Source: Bacillota bacterium (GTDB lineage: Bacteria > Bacillota > Desulfotomaculia > Desulfotomaculales > JAJYZD01). Taken from it: a DNA stretch of 24,992 bases. Where the stretch lies: assembly GCA_021800315.1 (NCBI GenBank), contig JAJYZD010000015.1, forward strand, positions 1 to 24,992, read 5' to 3'. The notes under the pieces were generated by a model, which searched no databases, was not told the origin of the DNA, and saw nothing but the letters and a program-made list of their open reading frames with translations. The translations under genes and the position numbers were made by a program. Shown piece by piece: positions 7,496 to 16,953 of the stretch; the stretch's first letter is position 1, and each line of letters opens with the position of its first letter.

Positions 7496-8114
7496 TTTGT
7501 CGTTCCTGAACCGCCCGCGCGGGAAGGAAAGCCATGATCCCCTGGCCGAAGGCCTGGCCCGGGTGGAGGAAGCCCTGAAAGAACTGACCGGCACCGTGTC
7601 CCAGGTCACCAAGGGCCAGTTCCAGCTGACGGCCCTCGTGGAAAGCCAGGCCGAAACCCTGGAGGAAACAGCCGGAAACATCAACGAAGGACTGGCCCGG
7701 GCCGGGGAACAAATGGACACGCAGGTGAGCCGGGAACAGGAGGAAAAAGCCCTGGCCGTCCTGCTCAGGGAATTCCTGCCGGTGTTGGACGGTCTGGACC
7801 GGATCCTGGAATTCGTCAACCAAAACCAGGAGATAACCCGCATCTCCTTCGGGCCTTCCCTGGTGGAAGGACTGAAGAGCCTGGCCGACCGCGCCGCCCA
7901 GGCCCTGGCCGCCTTGGGCGTAAAGCGCCTGCCGGCCACGGGCAGGCCCTTTGACCCGCACCGCCATCACGCCGTCAAGGCCGTCCCGGTAACCGATCCC
8001 GAACTGGACGGACGGGTGTTGCAGGAAGTGATGGCCGGCTACGAAATGCGGGGCCGGGTGGTTCGTTACGCCAGTGTTGTAGTGGCTGTCAGGCAAGAAG
8101 ATCAAGAAAGGTAA
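7485..8114 (+). CDS. grpE: GrpE-like nucleotide exchange factor
   Basis: The protein has 209 residues. Residues 20-85 form a long helix with coiled-coil character, as in the GrpE dimer stalk. A four-helix part follows (REFLPVLDGLDRILEFV, EGLKSLADRAAQALAALGVK). The C-terminal beta domain carries the family pattern GRPFDPHRHHAVKAVPV and EVMAGYEMRGRVVRYASVVV. GrpE releases ADP from Hsp70. The start ATG has GAAGGA seven bases upstream, inside the end of the J gene. The stop is 15 bp before the Hsp70 gene. The sequence is divergent from housekeeping GrpE, with HHAV where many have HEAV, in keeping with a dedicated paralogue. Confidence 0.85.
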   Translation: MRFDLSFLNRPRGKESHDPLAEGLARVEEALKELTGTVSQVTKGQFQLTALVESQAETLEETAGNINEGLARAGEQMDTQVSREQEEKALAVLLREFLPVLDGLDRILEFVNQNQEITRISFGPSLVEGLKSLADRAAQALAALGVKRLPATGRPFDPHRHHAVKAVPVTDPELDGRVLQEVMAGYEMRGRVVRYASVVVAVRQEDQER

Positions 8115-8129
8115 GAGAGGTAGGTACAT

Positions 8130-9803
8130 ATGTCTTCCACCGTTATCGGCATTGATCTGGGCACCACCAACTCGGTCGCGGCAGCCCTGATCGACGGTAA
8201 ACCCACGGTTTTGGAATCGGGCGGGGAGAGACTCATCCCCTCGGTCGTGGGCCTTTCGCCCGGCGGGGAACTCCTCACCGGCACGCCGGCCAAGCACCAG
8301 TACGTGGTGAGCCCCGACCGCACCATCAAGTCGGTGAAACGCCAGATGGGACAGGAAGTGCTCCTGCCCCTGGGCGGGCGGACCTGCACCCCGGCCGAAA
8401 TATCGGCGCTAATCCTGCGCAAGGTGACGGCGGTAGCCCGGGAGAGCCTGGGCCGGCCCGTCGGGCAGGCCGTCATCACCGTTCCCGCCTATTTTACCGA
8501 TATCCAGCGTCAGGCCACCCTCCAGGCCGGTGAGATGGCCGGCCTGGAGGTGCTGCGCATCATTAACGAACCTACGGCCGCCGCCCTGGCCTACGGTCTC
8601 GGTCAGCAGTCCCACGAGAAGGTGCTGGTCTACGATCTGGGCGGCGGCACCTTCGACGTATCCATCGTCGAAATCGAAAACGGCGTGGTTGAGGTGCTCG
8701 CCACGGCGGGCAACAACCACCTGGGCGGCGACGACTTCGACGAGCGACTGGTGGACCACCTGGGCGCGCAGTTCCGGAAACAGCACGGGACCGACCCCCG
8801 GGAAGACGCCCAGGCCCTGGCCAGATTGACCGCCGCGGCCGAAAACGCCAAGATCCATCTCTCCAGCCATCCCTTCGCCCGCATCCGCGAACCCTTCCTG
8901 CTCACCGCCGGGGACCGGCCCCTCAACCTGGACTTGGAAGTGTCGCGCATCCGGTTCATAGACCTCATCGAAGACCTTCTCCAGTCCACCATCGAACTCA
9001 CGGCCAAAGTCCTCGAAGACGCTGCCCTGCAGGCCCGGGACCTGGACCGGGTCCTCCTGGTCGGCGGGTCGACCCGTATTCCCGCGGTGCGGGAGATGGT
9101 AACCGACTTCCTGGGCCATTCGCCCCACGGCGAGATCAACCCCGACGAGTGCGTAGCCCTCGGGGCGGCCGTTCAGGCCGGCCTGGCCACCGGGGCCGGC
9201 GTGGACATGGTCCTGGTGGACGTCAACCCTTACTCCCTCGGCGTCCGCAGCCTGGGCAGGTCCTTCGGGCTGGTGCACAACGACCTGATGAGCGTGATCA
9301 TCCCGCGCAATACGGCCATCCCGGTGTCCCGCTCCGAGCTCTACAGCACAACGAGCGACAACCAGAAGGAGGTCCGCATCCAGGTCTACCAGGGCGAAAG
9401 CAAAATAGCCTCCAAGAACATCCTGTTGGGCGAATTCGCCCTGGACGACCTACCGCCCCTGCCGGCCGGCGAGCCGGAAATAGTGGTCACCTTCGACTAC
9501 GACATCGACGGCATGGTGCACGTCTCAGCCGTCGAAAGATCGAGCGGCAGGGAAAAGGAGATTACGATCAAAGGTACCGGGGAGAAGATGCCGGAGTCTA
9601 CCGTATCCGGCCCCAGCGCGGCCCGCCGCAAGGCCGCGGTGCGCAAGGCCAAAAAGCTCCTGCAGGAACTGGGTGAACACGAACGGCGGCCGTTGGAGGG
9701 CCTTCTTAAGTCGCTGGAGTTGGCCGAAAAACAGGGTAACCAGCAGCAAGCGGACACCCTGGTGGAAGATTTGTGGGAGCTTCTGTACGAGAACCGGGGC
9801 TGA
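8130..9803 (+). CDS. dnaK: Short Hsp70 (DnaK-like) chaperone
   Basis: All ATPase motifs are present: GIDLGTTNS at 7-15, INEPTAAALAYGL near 145, DLGGGTFDVSIV near 169 and LVGGSTRIPAVREMV near 311. A beta-sandwich substrate domain follows from about 360 (VNPYSLGVRSL, where DnaK usually has VTPLSLGIET). The helical lid, about 480-557, is reduced, and there is no long flexible tail. At 557 aa it is shorter than typical DnaK (about 600-640). The ribosome binding site GAGAGG precedes the ATG. It is the last gene of the operon and is followed by a convergent hairpin. The absence of a CIRCE element and the divergent partners suggest a specialised paralogue, not the main heat-shock DnaK. Confidence 0.92.
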   Translation: MSSTVIGIDLGTTNSVAAALIDGKPTVLESGGERLIPSVVGLSPGGELLTGTPAKHQYVVSPDRTIKSVKRQMGQEVLLPLGGRTCTPAEISALILRKVTAVARESLGRPVGQAVITVPAYFTDIQRQATLQAGEMAGLEVLRIINEPTAAALAYGLGQQSHEKVLVYDLGGGTFDVSIVEIENGVVEVLATAGNNHLGGDDFDERLVDHLGAQFRKQHGTDPREDAQALARLTAAAENAKIHLSSHPFARIREPFLLTAGDRPLNLDLEVSRIRFIDLIEDLLQSTIELTAKVLEDAALQARDLDRVLLVGGSTRIPAVREMVTDFLGHSPHGEINPDECVALGAAVQAGLATGAGVDMVLVDVNPYSLGVRSLGRSFGLVHNDLMSVIIPRNTAIPVSRSELYSTTSDNQKEVRIQVYQGESKIASKNILLGEFALDDLPPLPAGEPEIVVTFDYDIDGMVHVSAVERSSGREKEITIKGTGEKMPESTVSGPSAARRKAAVRKAKKLLQELGEHERRPLEGLLKSLELAEKQGNQQQADTLVEDLWELLYENRG

Positions 9804-9828
9804 GAAGTCCGTTTTCCCCCCACCCGGG

Positions 9829-9869
9829 GAGTCAAGAAGGCCGGATTCACGTTCCGGCCTGCTTGACTC
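9829..9869. terminator. Hairpin between convergent operons, probable bidirectional terminator
   Basis: GAGTCAAG (9829-9836) plus AGGCCGG (9838-9844) pairs with CCGGCCT (9854-9860) plus CTTGACTC (9862-9869). The stem has 15 base pairs with one A/G mismatch and a 9-base loop. It sits between the Hsp70 stop and the convergent 421-aa gene, and its right arm overlaps that gene's stop codon. No U-rich tract follows on either strand, so intrinsic termination is likely but not certain. Confidence 0.6.
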
Positions 9870-11133
9870 ATATGGTCTCCCCCGCTTTTTCGACTTCCCG
9901 GCTGAGTGCCGCATAGCTGTTGAAATCGACCGCCCGGTAGTGGGCGAGATTATTCCGGATAAAACGCGCGAGACCGATCAACTGCAACCAGCGCCTCTCG
10001 GCCCGGAGGGCGGGGCAGTCCTTTACCAGGCACTCGAGATGACCCCACTGGCAGGTCAGAGGGCTCTCCCGCAATTCGGCTTCCTCCCACCCAGACGCCG
10101 GGGCCTGCCAGGCAAGCGGCCACCCCGGCCCGTAATGCCGGGTCAGATGCCGGCAAAGACCGAGCCGGAGGCTATCGAGCAAGGGCAGCAGGAGGGGGGC
10201 CTGGGCCCGCCACAGGCGGTGCTCGACTTCTTTTGTCCGTCCAAGCAAGGCCATGGCCGCGCTGTGGAGTTCGACGCCGTATTCCGGCGTCGAACTCAGA
10301 AAACCCCTGGCCCAGGGAAGAAGTTGACCGGGATCCGGCGCCGCCGGGCAAGGGCCGCGCCAACTCGCGGCGTCCAGCGACTCCAGCATTTCCGCCGTCC
10401 AACCGCGCCTTTGCGCAATTTTCAGCAGGCACGCCTCCAGGTGATCAATGCCCCCGTAGATGTCATCCCACAACTCTTCCACCAACAGGAAGTCGCTCCC
10501 GGCCAGGGACGGCAGGATATATTCCCGCCAACCGGCGCCAGGCGCGTTCTCCCGCGCGTCTTCGGCGAGGCGGCATAACAACCGTGTTTCCAGGGCGGAA
10601 GGCGTCTTCCACCAGTAACGGACCGACAGGTGGAGGCTTTCGCCAGGTACCGGGGCCGGCAGGGTCCCGCCCGGACAAATGAGACAGAGAGCCGTCGGCC
10701 GCCCTCCCCGGTCGCTGACGTTCTTGCTGACCTGAGCCCACTGCGATACGAATTCGAGCCAGCGAACCCGCGTCCGCGTCGGCATGTCGGCAAACCCCCC
10801 CAGGCTGATCACGTCGGGGAGGGAACCCGCCGCCGCCAGGTTGGCGGCGGTCCTCGGCGCCGCCGGCGAGGGCCACCGGACTCCCAGCGCCTTGCCCAGG
10901 GCCGCCGCCGGCAGATGATCGACGGGTATCCCCGGCAGCCAGACCTCGTGGACGTCGCAGTCCCGACGCCACAATTCATCACCCATGCCGCGCCAGAGGT
11001 CGCCGGCATCGACCCCGTCCGGCAACAACATCAAAATGCTGCGCCCCTGACCCAAATCTTCCGCCGTACGGGCCAAAAAGCGCTGGGGGCCGGGCAATTG
11101 GAAGAGCAGCCGGGCAACCGCGGCACAGCTCAT
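9868..11133 (-). CDS. 421-aa protein with HEPN-like RNxxxH motif at C-terminus
   Basis: I do not recognise a named family. The first 130 residues (RSILMLLPDGVDAGDLWRGM, later DVISLGGFADMPTRTRVRWL) look like an alpha/beta nucleotide-binding fold without a Walker A lysine. The middle is helical and rich in W and L. The C-terminus reads RFIRNNLAHY, with R393-N394 and H398, which fits the Rx4-6H motif of HEPN ribonucleases and lies on a predicted helix as expected. No signal peptide is present. Its ATG overlaps the stop of the giant NTPase gene by four bases (ATGA), so the two are co-translated and probably interact. If the HEPN reading is right, this is the effector of the system; it could equally be a structural partner. 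Confidence 0.7.
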   Translation of the reverse strand: MSCAAVARLLFQLPGPQRFLARTAEDLGQGRSILMLLPDGVDAGDLWRGMGDELWRRDCDVHEVWLPGIPVDHLPAAALGKALGVRWPSPAAPRTAANLAAAGSLPDVISLGGFADMPTRTRVRWLEFVSQWAQVSKNVSDRGGRPTALCLICPGGTLPAPVPGESLHLSVRYWWKTPSALETRLLCRLAEDARENAPGAGWREYILPSLAGSDFLLVEELWDDIYGGIDHLEACLLKIAQRRGWTAEMLESLDAASWRGPCPAAPDPGQLLPWARGFLSSTPEYGVELHSAAMALLGRTKEVEHRLWRAQAPLLLPLLDSLRLGLCRHLTRHYGPGWPLAWQAPASGWEEAELRESPLTCQWGHLECLVKDCPALRAERRWLQLIGLARFIRNNLAHYRAVDFNSYAALSREVEKAGETI

Positions 11134-14100
11134 AACTTGAGCATCCGCTCCACCGCTGGTTCCAGCCGCAGGGCGCCGTCCCTGAGTTCCGTAAGGCCCA
11201 TGTAATTCGCGTACAGTATACCGGCTTCGCCCTCCGGCAAGGGAAGGCCCGTCTCCCCATGCATCAGTTCAGCCAGTTGCCTTGGCTCCGCCAATTCCCG
11301 GGGAATCCCGTCCTCTTGCATGATGAACCCGAGAATTCGTTGAATGCTTTCAGACGGCTCGAATCCGAGGGATCTCCAGAAGCCGTTAAAGAGCGGCGTA
11401 CCGGGGTCGCCCAGTTCCGTTTCCATCTGCCGTACCCAGGGGCGCGGATCGTCATGCGAACCGCAACGGTCAAAAAGGTCGTCCAGGAGGTAGGGCCAGC
11501 CCCCCGTTACGTGGAAGATGTCCCGCCGGACTTCCTCGGAATAGATCTTGTCCTGCTGGGCCAGTCTTTGGAGGATGGCGCGCAGGTTCCAACGCCGGAG
11601 ACGGGTAACCGCGTCCGCCTGGTTTTCCAGCGCCATCCGCTCGCCCTCCGGCAGCGACAACCAACTCCACGCACCATACGGACCGAAGACAAACAATACC
11701 CGCAGCCACTGCTTCTGCCTTTTCCTGTAGCGCCGGGTGAAGCGCAGGGCGGACCGGATCAGGTCAAACCCGGGGGAAGAGCCGCCCCCGACCGGGCCAT
11801 ACAGCACCAGTCGCTCCTGCCCGGCGTGGTCGCTCAAATACTTCTCCAGCCACTCCTCCAGGTGGCCGCCTTCGGTCAAATCCGCCGGCATGGCCCGTAC
11901 GTCGGTCTTAACGTCCGGCGGGAGCCCGGCCGGAATGAATTGCCGGAAGGCAGCGCCGAGACCGGACAGGCCCAGGGCTTCCGACCCGAAAACAATGCCT
12001 ACCCCAAAACGGCGCTGGTTAAGGTTGCCCTCCTGCGTGCAGGTTAGAGGACTGTACTTCACCGAGTCGCCGAGCGGCGCATGGTAACTGTCGGAGTCGA
12101 AACCCTTGATCTCGGGTTCCCGGTAGGAAAGGTCCAGCAGACGGCTTTCAACATCCTCCATCAGGCGGACCAGGTTCGGGCTGCGCAGGCGGTAATGCCC
12201 CCGGGTGTCGTGCACCAGCACCCCCAGACCGTGCATTTCGTCCAACAGCCCGCGTAATTGATCCGTCTCGGTTCCTTCAAATCCCCGCGGCCACCATTTC
12301 CGGGCCAGGCCCAGGATGTCCCCGGAACCGTAGCTCCGTGCAAACCCGTCCCGCATATCCACCTGGTCGAGAATCATCGCCCAGGCGATGGCCTGGTAAC
12401 GGGGGTCCAGGGCCAGGGTCCAGTCAAACCTCTCGCAGATGCGCTTTCTCACTTCGGCATTGCGGTAAATGGCTTCAACGTCCCCGCGGGTTATGGGATA
12501 GGGAGGATCACCGCAGGGACGCGCGTTGGTGCGGTTAAGTATCTCCTGGCAGAAGAGTTGGATCAGGCCGGGATGGTAGTTGGTATAGGATAGAATACTT
12601 AAAACCACCGAGTTATCGCTGAAACGAAAACCAAGAGCGCCCAAAGGTTCACGGATCAGACGCTGGGACGCGTCGGCCTCCAGGGGTCCGACGCACAGAG
12701 GCGTACCGAAATGGGCGAGCGGTTGGTTGGCCATGCTCTGAAAGCGCTGCACGCTGTGTAATCCGGCCAGGACCACCTTGAGGCGCCTCTGGACGTTGGT
12801 CATCAAAACCCGCAGACCATCGACTACCTTGAAGTCGTTTTCAGCGTCGGCATCGAGAAAACTGTCAGCCTCATCAAAAAGGATGAGCACCCGCACACCC
12901 GGCATCTTCTGCAGAGTGTTCTCGATAAGTTTCGCTATCTGCTCGGGGCGCTCCGTGGTTACCGCGGAAAGGAGCCCAAAACTCTTAAAGATGTCCCGGA
13001 TCTTTAGCCAGACCACATCGGGACGGTTATGGGAGGTAGCCGAGCCGACGAACTTGATGTCCTCCACGTGGGCGTACTGGTCGCGTTCAGGTGCGTGGAA
13101 TTCCCGCTGTACGTGGCGAAGCAGGGCCGATTTTCCCAGTTGCCGTCCGCCGTAAACCAGGCAGCTCCCCTCCGCGCGTTGCAGTTCGCGCGCCATCGTC
13201 CTGCGGCCGAAGAACATTTCGGGCGGCACGTCTCCCGCCCGGAACGGAGTGTACGGGTTGAGGGCGGAAAAGGGAAGGGCGCAACGGAAGAATGCCGGCA
13301 GCCGCTCCAATCTTTCACCGGCCAGGAAGGCGAAGAGGACCTCGTCGAGAACAATCAGGGTCAGACCCCGGTCGCTGGTCACCTGGCGCATCACCTTCCG
13401 GTGGCGCAAGCTCATCCGGCCCAGGTAAACGACTAGAATGTTCCGGTTGTCCAGGCGCAGGTCCCTTACCCACCCGGCCAGACTGTCGATGCTCGGACGC
13501 TCCCAGACGCAGAAAACGTCGTACAGGTTTTGTTGCTGCGAGCCGAATTGCGCGACGGGGGACCGCCCACCGGCCGACATTTCCGTCCCCAGGTGCAGCC
13601 AGTGCTCCCCCTTTTTTTTCACGGTTACAGCCGTCCCGGCCGAGTGATCAATGTTGAATCCCAAAAACCGCAGGACGGCCATTATATGGAGGGGGTTGCC
13701 GCCGACGGCCGCCGTCCCCTGCTTCAGCCTGCGCCAGGCCTCGATGGCCGTGAGATCTTCCTCGCGCAGGCCGTGCGGCCGATTGGCGAAGTTAAGGCCG
13801 CCCCATGACTGCCCATTCCGGACGGCCTCCCCAAGAGCCTGGAGGCCCTGCTTCTCCAGGGCTTCGGTCAGGCGCGCCGATCCTTCGGCGAACTGCGACT
13901 GCACATCGCCACGCTCGGGCGGCAGGTCGAAGGGATTGTCGTGCATGGTTTCCCCTGAATCCAGGAGTTCCGTAAGTTTGGCTATACATTCCTCTACGAC
14001 GCGCGTATCCCCGCGCGCCAAGGCGTCCTCCACCGTAGCGGCGATCCCGGACTTTATCCCGTCCTCACCGGGGTGCTCCATCAGGCGCCGTTGCAGATGC

Positions 14101-16946
14101 CCCCATTCACCGCGCAGCTCTTCCATCCGCCTTTGACGGGCCGTCGCCACCGACAGCCTGATTGCGTCCAGTCTCGCGTATTGAGCACGGTAATTGAAGG
14201 TTTCCTTCGGATCGATATTTTCCAAACGACTGAGTTCATCCGCGCGTTCTTCATTGGAAAGTATGCCGTCAACGACAGCCTGCTCGATAATATCCCTGGT
14301 AGTATGGATATCATCCTCCAGGGCGGCTCTCGATCCACCCAACTCCTCCTCGTATTGACGGGCCAGCCTTGTTCTTTCGTCTTCATCCCCGACAGAAGCC
14401 AAAACCACATGGATAAAACGATAATCCTTTTTCTCCAGCCAACGCTCAAATATCTCCCGTGAAGTCACCCGGTTTTTACGGTGGGCCGTTAAAGCGGGGC
14501 CAATACGGTCCCGGGTCTCAGCCGAAGGGTTACCGAAGTCGTCAAGATCGATCTCAGGCAGCAGAGCCAGGCGCCTGGCCATGGCGGCATCCATATCTTC
14601 CACGTTTTCAGCCAGCCAGTTCCAGGCACCGGATTCGGCGGCCATCTCTTTGGCCAGGCCCAGGTCCTCGCACAACTGGTCCAGCGACCGCGCCAAACAG
14701 GATAGGGCCGCGGCCAGTCCGTAATCCTTGTCCCGGCCCATTTCCCCGATCTTCAGCCGGACATCGTCCATGACCGTTTGAACTCCCGCCTGCAGCGCCA
14801 AAACACGTCCCGCGAACCAGTCCCGCCCCCTGGTTCTTCGCTCGACGTCCCGCTCCACCAGTTCGCACCACCGTAGGGCCGCGTCGGAGGCGTCCCTGGC
14901 GAAACGGACGATTTGATCCAGGGCGCCCCCGGTAATCGGACTGAGTCTTCTCCCGGTGATCGCCCGGTCAATATCCGTCACGCGCCGTTCCACGAAATCA
15001 CGATCCAGCCATTGTTCAGCCTGCTGCCGGATAACGGTGCAACGTTCCCGGCTGTCATCGGCTACCGGCTGCAGAAAAGCCCGCAATTCTCCCTGGCCGC
15101 CGACCAGTTCGGTCAGGACGTTGGTCGCGCGACCCAGCTTGGTATGCCGGCGCGGAGCCTGCTCCAGCCAGTGACCGGCATCGTCCGCGCTGGTTTTGAT
15201 ATATCCTTCGATCTGCCTGGTATCCGCCGCACCCAGAAGGTCCATACCGCGCAGAGGCCGCCCCAGATTGGCGAACTCCTTCACGGCCAGGACCAGGTCG
15301 TTGACGACGGGGAAACAGCCGGGTGTCTTCAGCCAGGCCAGCATCCCGCTGGCGGGGGCAATTACGGCGGATCGCAGTGACGCCGCCAATCCGAGCACTT
15401 CCTCGAGATCCGTGTCGCCGGGCTGATAGTTCCGCGCGATGCGCAAAAGGCCGCCGGCAAAGTTCGAGTGGTCCATGATCAGCCACCTGGCTCCTAAAAC
15501 CGCCTGGACCAGCCATCCGGGTAAAACAGGACTCTGGTTATCCGCCTTCAACGACTCGTTCAACCAATAGGCGCCGGCTAAATCGTCTTCGGCGACCAGT
15601 TCCCAGAACAAATCTTCCCAACCGGCGCCTTCCTTGCGGGGAACAACCGGTGGTTCCAAGCCGTCCCCGCCAGGGCCGTCATCCCCCGCCGGCTCCAAAG
15701 CCGGCAACTCCCCTTGAACCGCCACGGACGCCTCCCCCGCCGGGCCCGTCTCCTCCGGGAATGTCCTCCCGGATACCAACCCGTCCCGGGGAAGGTCACA
15801 ATCCGGTTTTTCGATCCCCGCCACCGTGGCGGCCGTATCCGTTTTCTCATCCGGCGCCGTCAGGGGTTCCGGCACCGGACGGTCGACCGGACCTTGATCC
15901 CCGTGCGAAAATCCGGGAACAGCCTTGAGCCGGCCGAAAATCTCCTCCGCTCGTTGCTCCAAACCCGTCAGTTCCGTACGCAATTCCCGCATTTCGGTTA
16001 CGTTACTCGCGGTAGCCTGGCGCAGTTCGCTATGGCGAAGCAAGGTCTTTCGCATGGCATCCAACTGATCGGTCAAGGCGGCCGCTTCATCGGCCGGAAC
16101 ACACTTTATCCTCCACGATTTGGCCTCTTCCATGCCAAAAAACGCCAGACCCTCACGGCACTCCAGGACCAATTGGGCCAGGGCCTCATCACAGCGAAGG
16201 CGGATATCGCGCTCCTCGGCCTTTTTATCGGCTAGCAACACGACTTCAGCGAGAAATCGCTCTACCAGATCCCACTCGCCCGCTTCGGGCGGCAGGGTTC
16301 CAATCTCGTCGAGCATGGCGCTCCAAAAGGAGTAATCAACCCCGCTGATTTCATTGTCCTTTTCCCCGTCGATCACCAGGCCGCCGCGTTCCTCGTCCTC
16401 CAGCATTTCACGGGCGAGGAAGGCAAGCATCACCCGGATTCCGCCGGACGGATACCCGGTTTTGTCACTGATATGCTCCACGCCTGCCGTGATGAGGTTA
16501 TCTACCGCCTCCGCCTTATCGCCCATCGAATCCTTAAGGCCCTGGAATGAAGCGATATGATCATCCAGGTATTCCTCCACAGCCCCGGTCATTTCCGGCA
16601 GGGATTCGACCCAGATATCCAGCACGATGTCAAGGACCAACCGGTTATTGCCGGTGAGTTCCACAACTTTTTTAGCGAGGATGCCAAGTGGTGCATCCGC
16701 AGAGTTCCTAAAACCTTTGATCTGCATGGTGTTGATAAAAAAGTCCAGTCCGGTGCGTGTTCCCGATTTCCTGCGAAACTCGAGGACACGTGAGACGATA
16801 GCCTTGTGGAGATCTTTATCAAGGGCTTTATCCACCTGTCCCGATAATATCTTCGTCAAAGATTCGCCCACTGCCAGCCAACCTCCTGTTTCGCCAGACG
16901 TTGGTTTTCCCACAACCAGGCCGTTCGGTGTAGTTAAACCAGACAC
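11130..16946 (-). CDS. Giant 1938-aa STAND/AAA-like NTPase with second, degenerate NTPase module
   Basis: Residues 1-345 are helical. About 350-440 is a Pro/Asp/Glu/Gly-rich linker, and 445-1085 is a long helical region with coiled-coil stretches. About 1085-1245 is an alpha/beta domain (NILVVYLGRMSLRHRKVM, LTLIVLDEVLFAFL, then NPYTPF). FFGR introduces the NTPase: Walker A GGRQLGKSAL (K1272), Walker B VLILFDEADSFL (D1358, E1359), sensor-like LKVVLAGLHSVQRF, and HPGLIQLFCQEIL near 1453, the STAND/MNS-type late motif, then a winged-helix-like part. A second module from about 1600 has LVLYGPVGGGSS (G1717) with no GKT/S and ends in TGGWPYLLDDL. The start is GTG at 16946, after AAGG overlapping the stop of the upstream gene. 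Such proteins act as switches or scaffolds. Confidence 0.8.
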   Translation of the reverse strand: MSGLTTPNGLVVGKPTSGETGGWLAVGESLTKILSGQVDKALDKDLHKAIVSRVLEFRRKSGTRTGLDFFINTMQIKGFRNSADAPLGILAKKVVELTGNNRLVLDIVLDIWVESLPEMTGAVEEYLDDHIASFQGLKDSMGDKAEAVDNLITAGVEHISDKTGYPSGGIRVMLAFLAREMLEDEERGGLVIDGEKDNEISGVDYSFWSAMLDEIGTLPPEAGEWDLVERFLAEVVLLADKKAEERDIRLRCDEALAQLVLECREGLAFFGMEEAKSWRIKCVPADEAAALTDQLDAMRKTLLRHSELRQATASNVTEMRELRTELTGLEQRAEEIFGRLKAVPGFSHGDQGPVDRPVPEPLTAPDEKTDTAATVAGIEKPDCDLPRDGLVSGRTFPEETGPAGEASVAVQGELPALEPAGDDGPGGDGLEPPVVPRKEGAGWEDLFWELVAEDDLAGAYWLNESLKADNQSPVLPGWLVQAVLGARWLIMDHSNFAGGLLRIARNYQPGDTDLEEVLGLAASLRSAVIAPASGMLAWLKTPGCFPVVNDLVLAVKEFANLGRPLRGMDLLGAADTRQIEGYIKTSADDAGHWLEQAPRRHTKLGRATNVLTELVGGQGELRAFLQPVADDSRERCTVIRQQAEQWLDRDFVERRVTDIDRAITGRRLSPITGGALDQIVRFARDASDAALRWCELVERDVERRTRGRDWFAGRVLALQAGVQTVMDDVRLKIGEMGRDKDYGLAAALSCLARSLDQLCEDLGLAKEMAAESGAWNWLAENVEDMDAAMARRLALLPEIDLDDFGNPSAETRDRIGPALTAHRKNRVTSREIFERWLEKKDYRFIHVVLASVGDEDERTRLARQYEEELGGSRAALEDDIHTTRDIIEQAVVDGILSNEERADELSRLENIDPKETFNYRAQYARLDAIRLSVATARQRRMEELRGEWGHLQRRLMEHPGEDGIKSGIAATVEDALARGDTRVVEECIAKLTELLDSGETMHDNPFDLPPERGDVQSQFAEGSARLTEALEKQGLQALGEAVRNGQSWGGLNFANRPHGLREEDLTAIEAWRRLKQGTAAVGGNPLHIMAVLRFLGFNIDHSAGTAVTVKKKGEHWLHLGTEMSAGGRSPVAQFGSQQQNLYDVFCVWERPSIDSLAGWVRDLRLDNRNILVVYLGRMSLRHRKVMRQVTSDRGLTLIVLDEVLFAFLAGERLERLPAFFRCALPFSALNPYTPFRAGDVPPEMFFGRRTMARELQRAEGSCLVYGGRQLGKSALLRHVQREFHAPERDQYAHVEDIKFVGSATSHNRPDVVWLKIRDIFKSFGLLSAVTTERPEQIAKLIENTLQKMPGVRVLILFDEADSFLDADAENDFKVVDGLRVLMTNVQRRLKVVLAGLHSVQRFQSMANQPLAHFGTPLCVGPLEADASQRLIREPLGALGFRFSDNSVVLSILSYTNYHPGLIQLFCQEILNRTNARPCGDPPYPITRGDVEAIYRNAEVRKRICERFDWTLALDPRYQAIAWAMILDQVDMRDGFARSYGSGDILGLARKWWPRGFEGTETDQLRGLLDEMHGLGVLVHDTRGHYRLRSPNLVRLMEDVESRLLDLSYREPEIKGFDSDSYHAPLGDSVKYSPLTCTQEGNLNQRRFGVGIVFGSEALGLSGLGAAFRQFIPAGLPPDVKTDVRAMPADLTEGGHLEEWLEKYLSDHAGQERLVLYGPVGGGSSPGFDLIRSALRFTRRYRKRQKQWLRVLFVFGPYGAWSWLSLPEGERMALENQADAVTRLRRWNLRAILQRLAQQDKIYSEEVRRDIFHVTGGWPYLLDDLFDRCGSHDDPRPWVRQMETELGDPGTPLFNGFWRSLGFEPSESIQRILGFIMQEDGIPRELAEPRQLAELMHGETGLPLPEGEAGILYANYMGLTELRDGALRLEPAVERMLKL

Positions 16947-16953
16947 CGGAACC

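Noticed and set aside
7344..9278. Two long minus-strand frames (317 and 289 aa) opposite grpE-like and Hsp70 genes
   Set aside because: They are antisense shadows of conserved genes on the plus strand.
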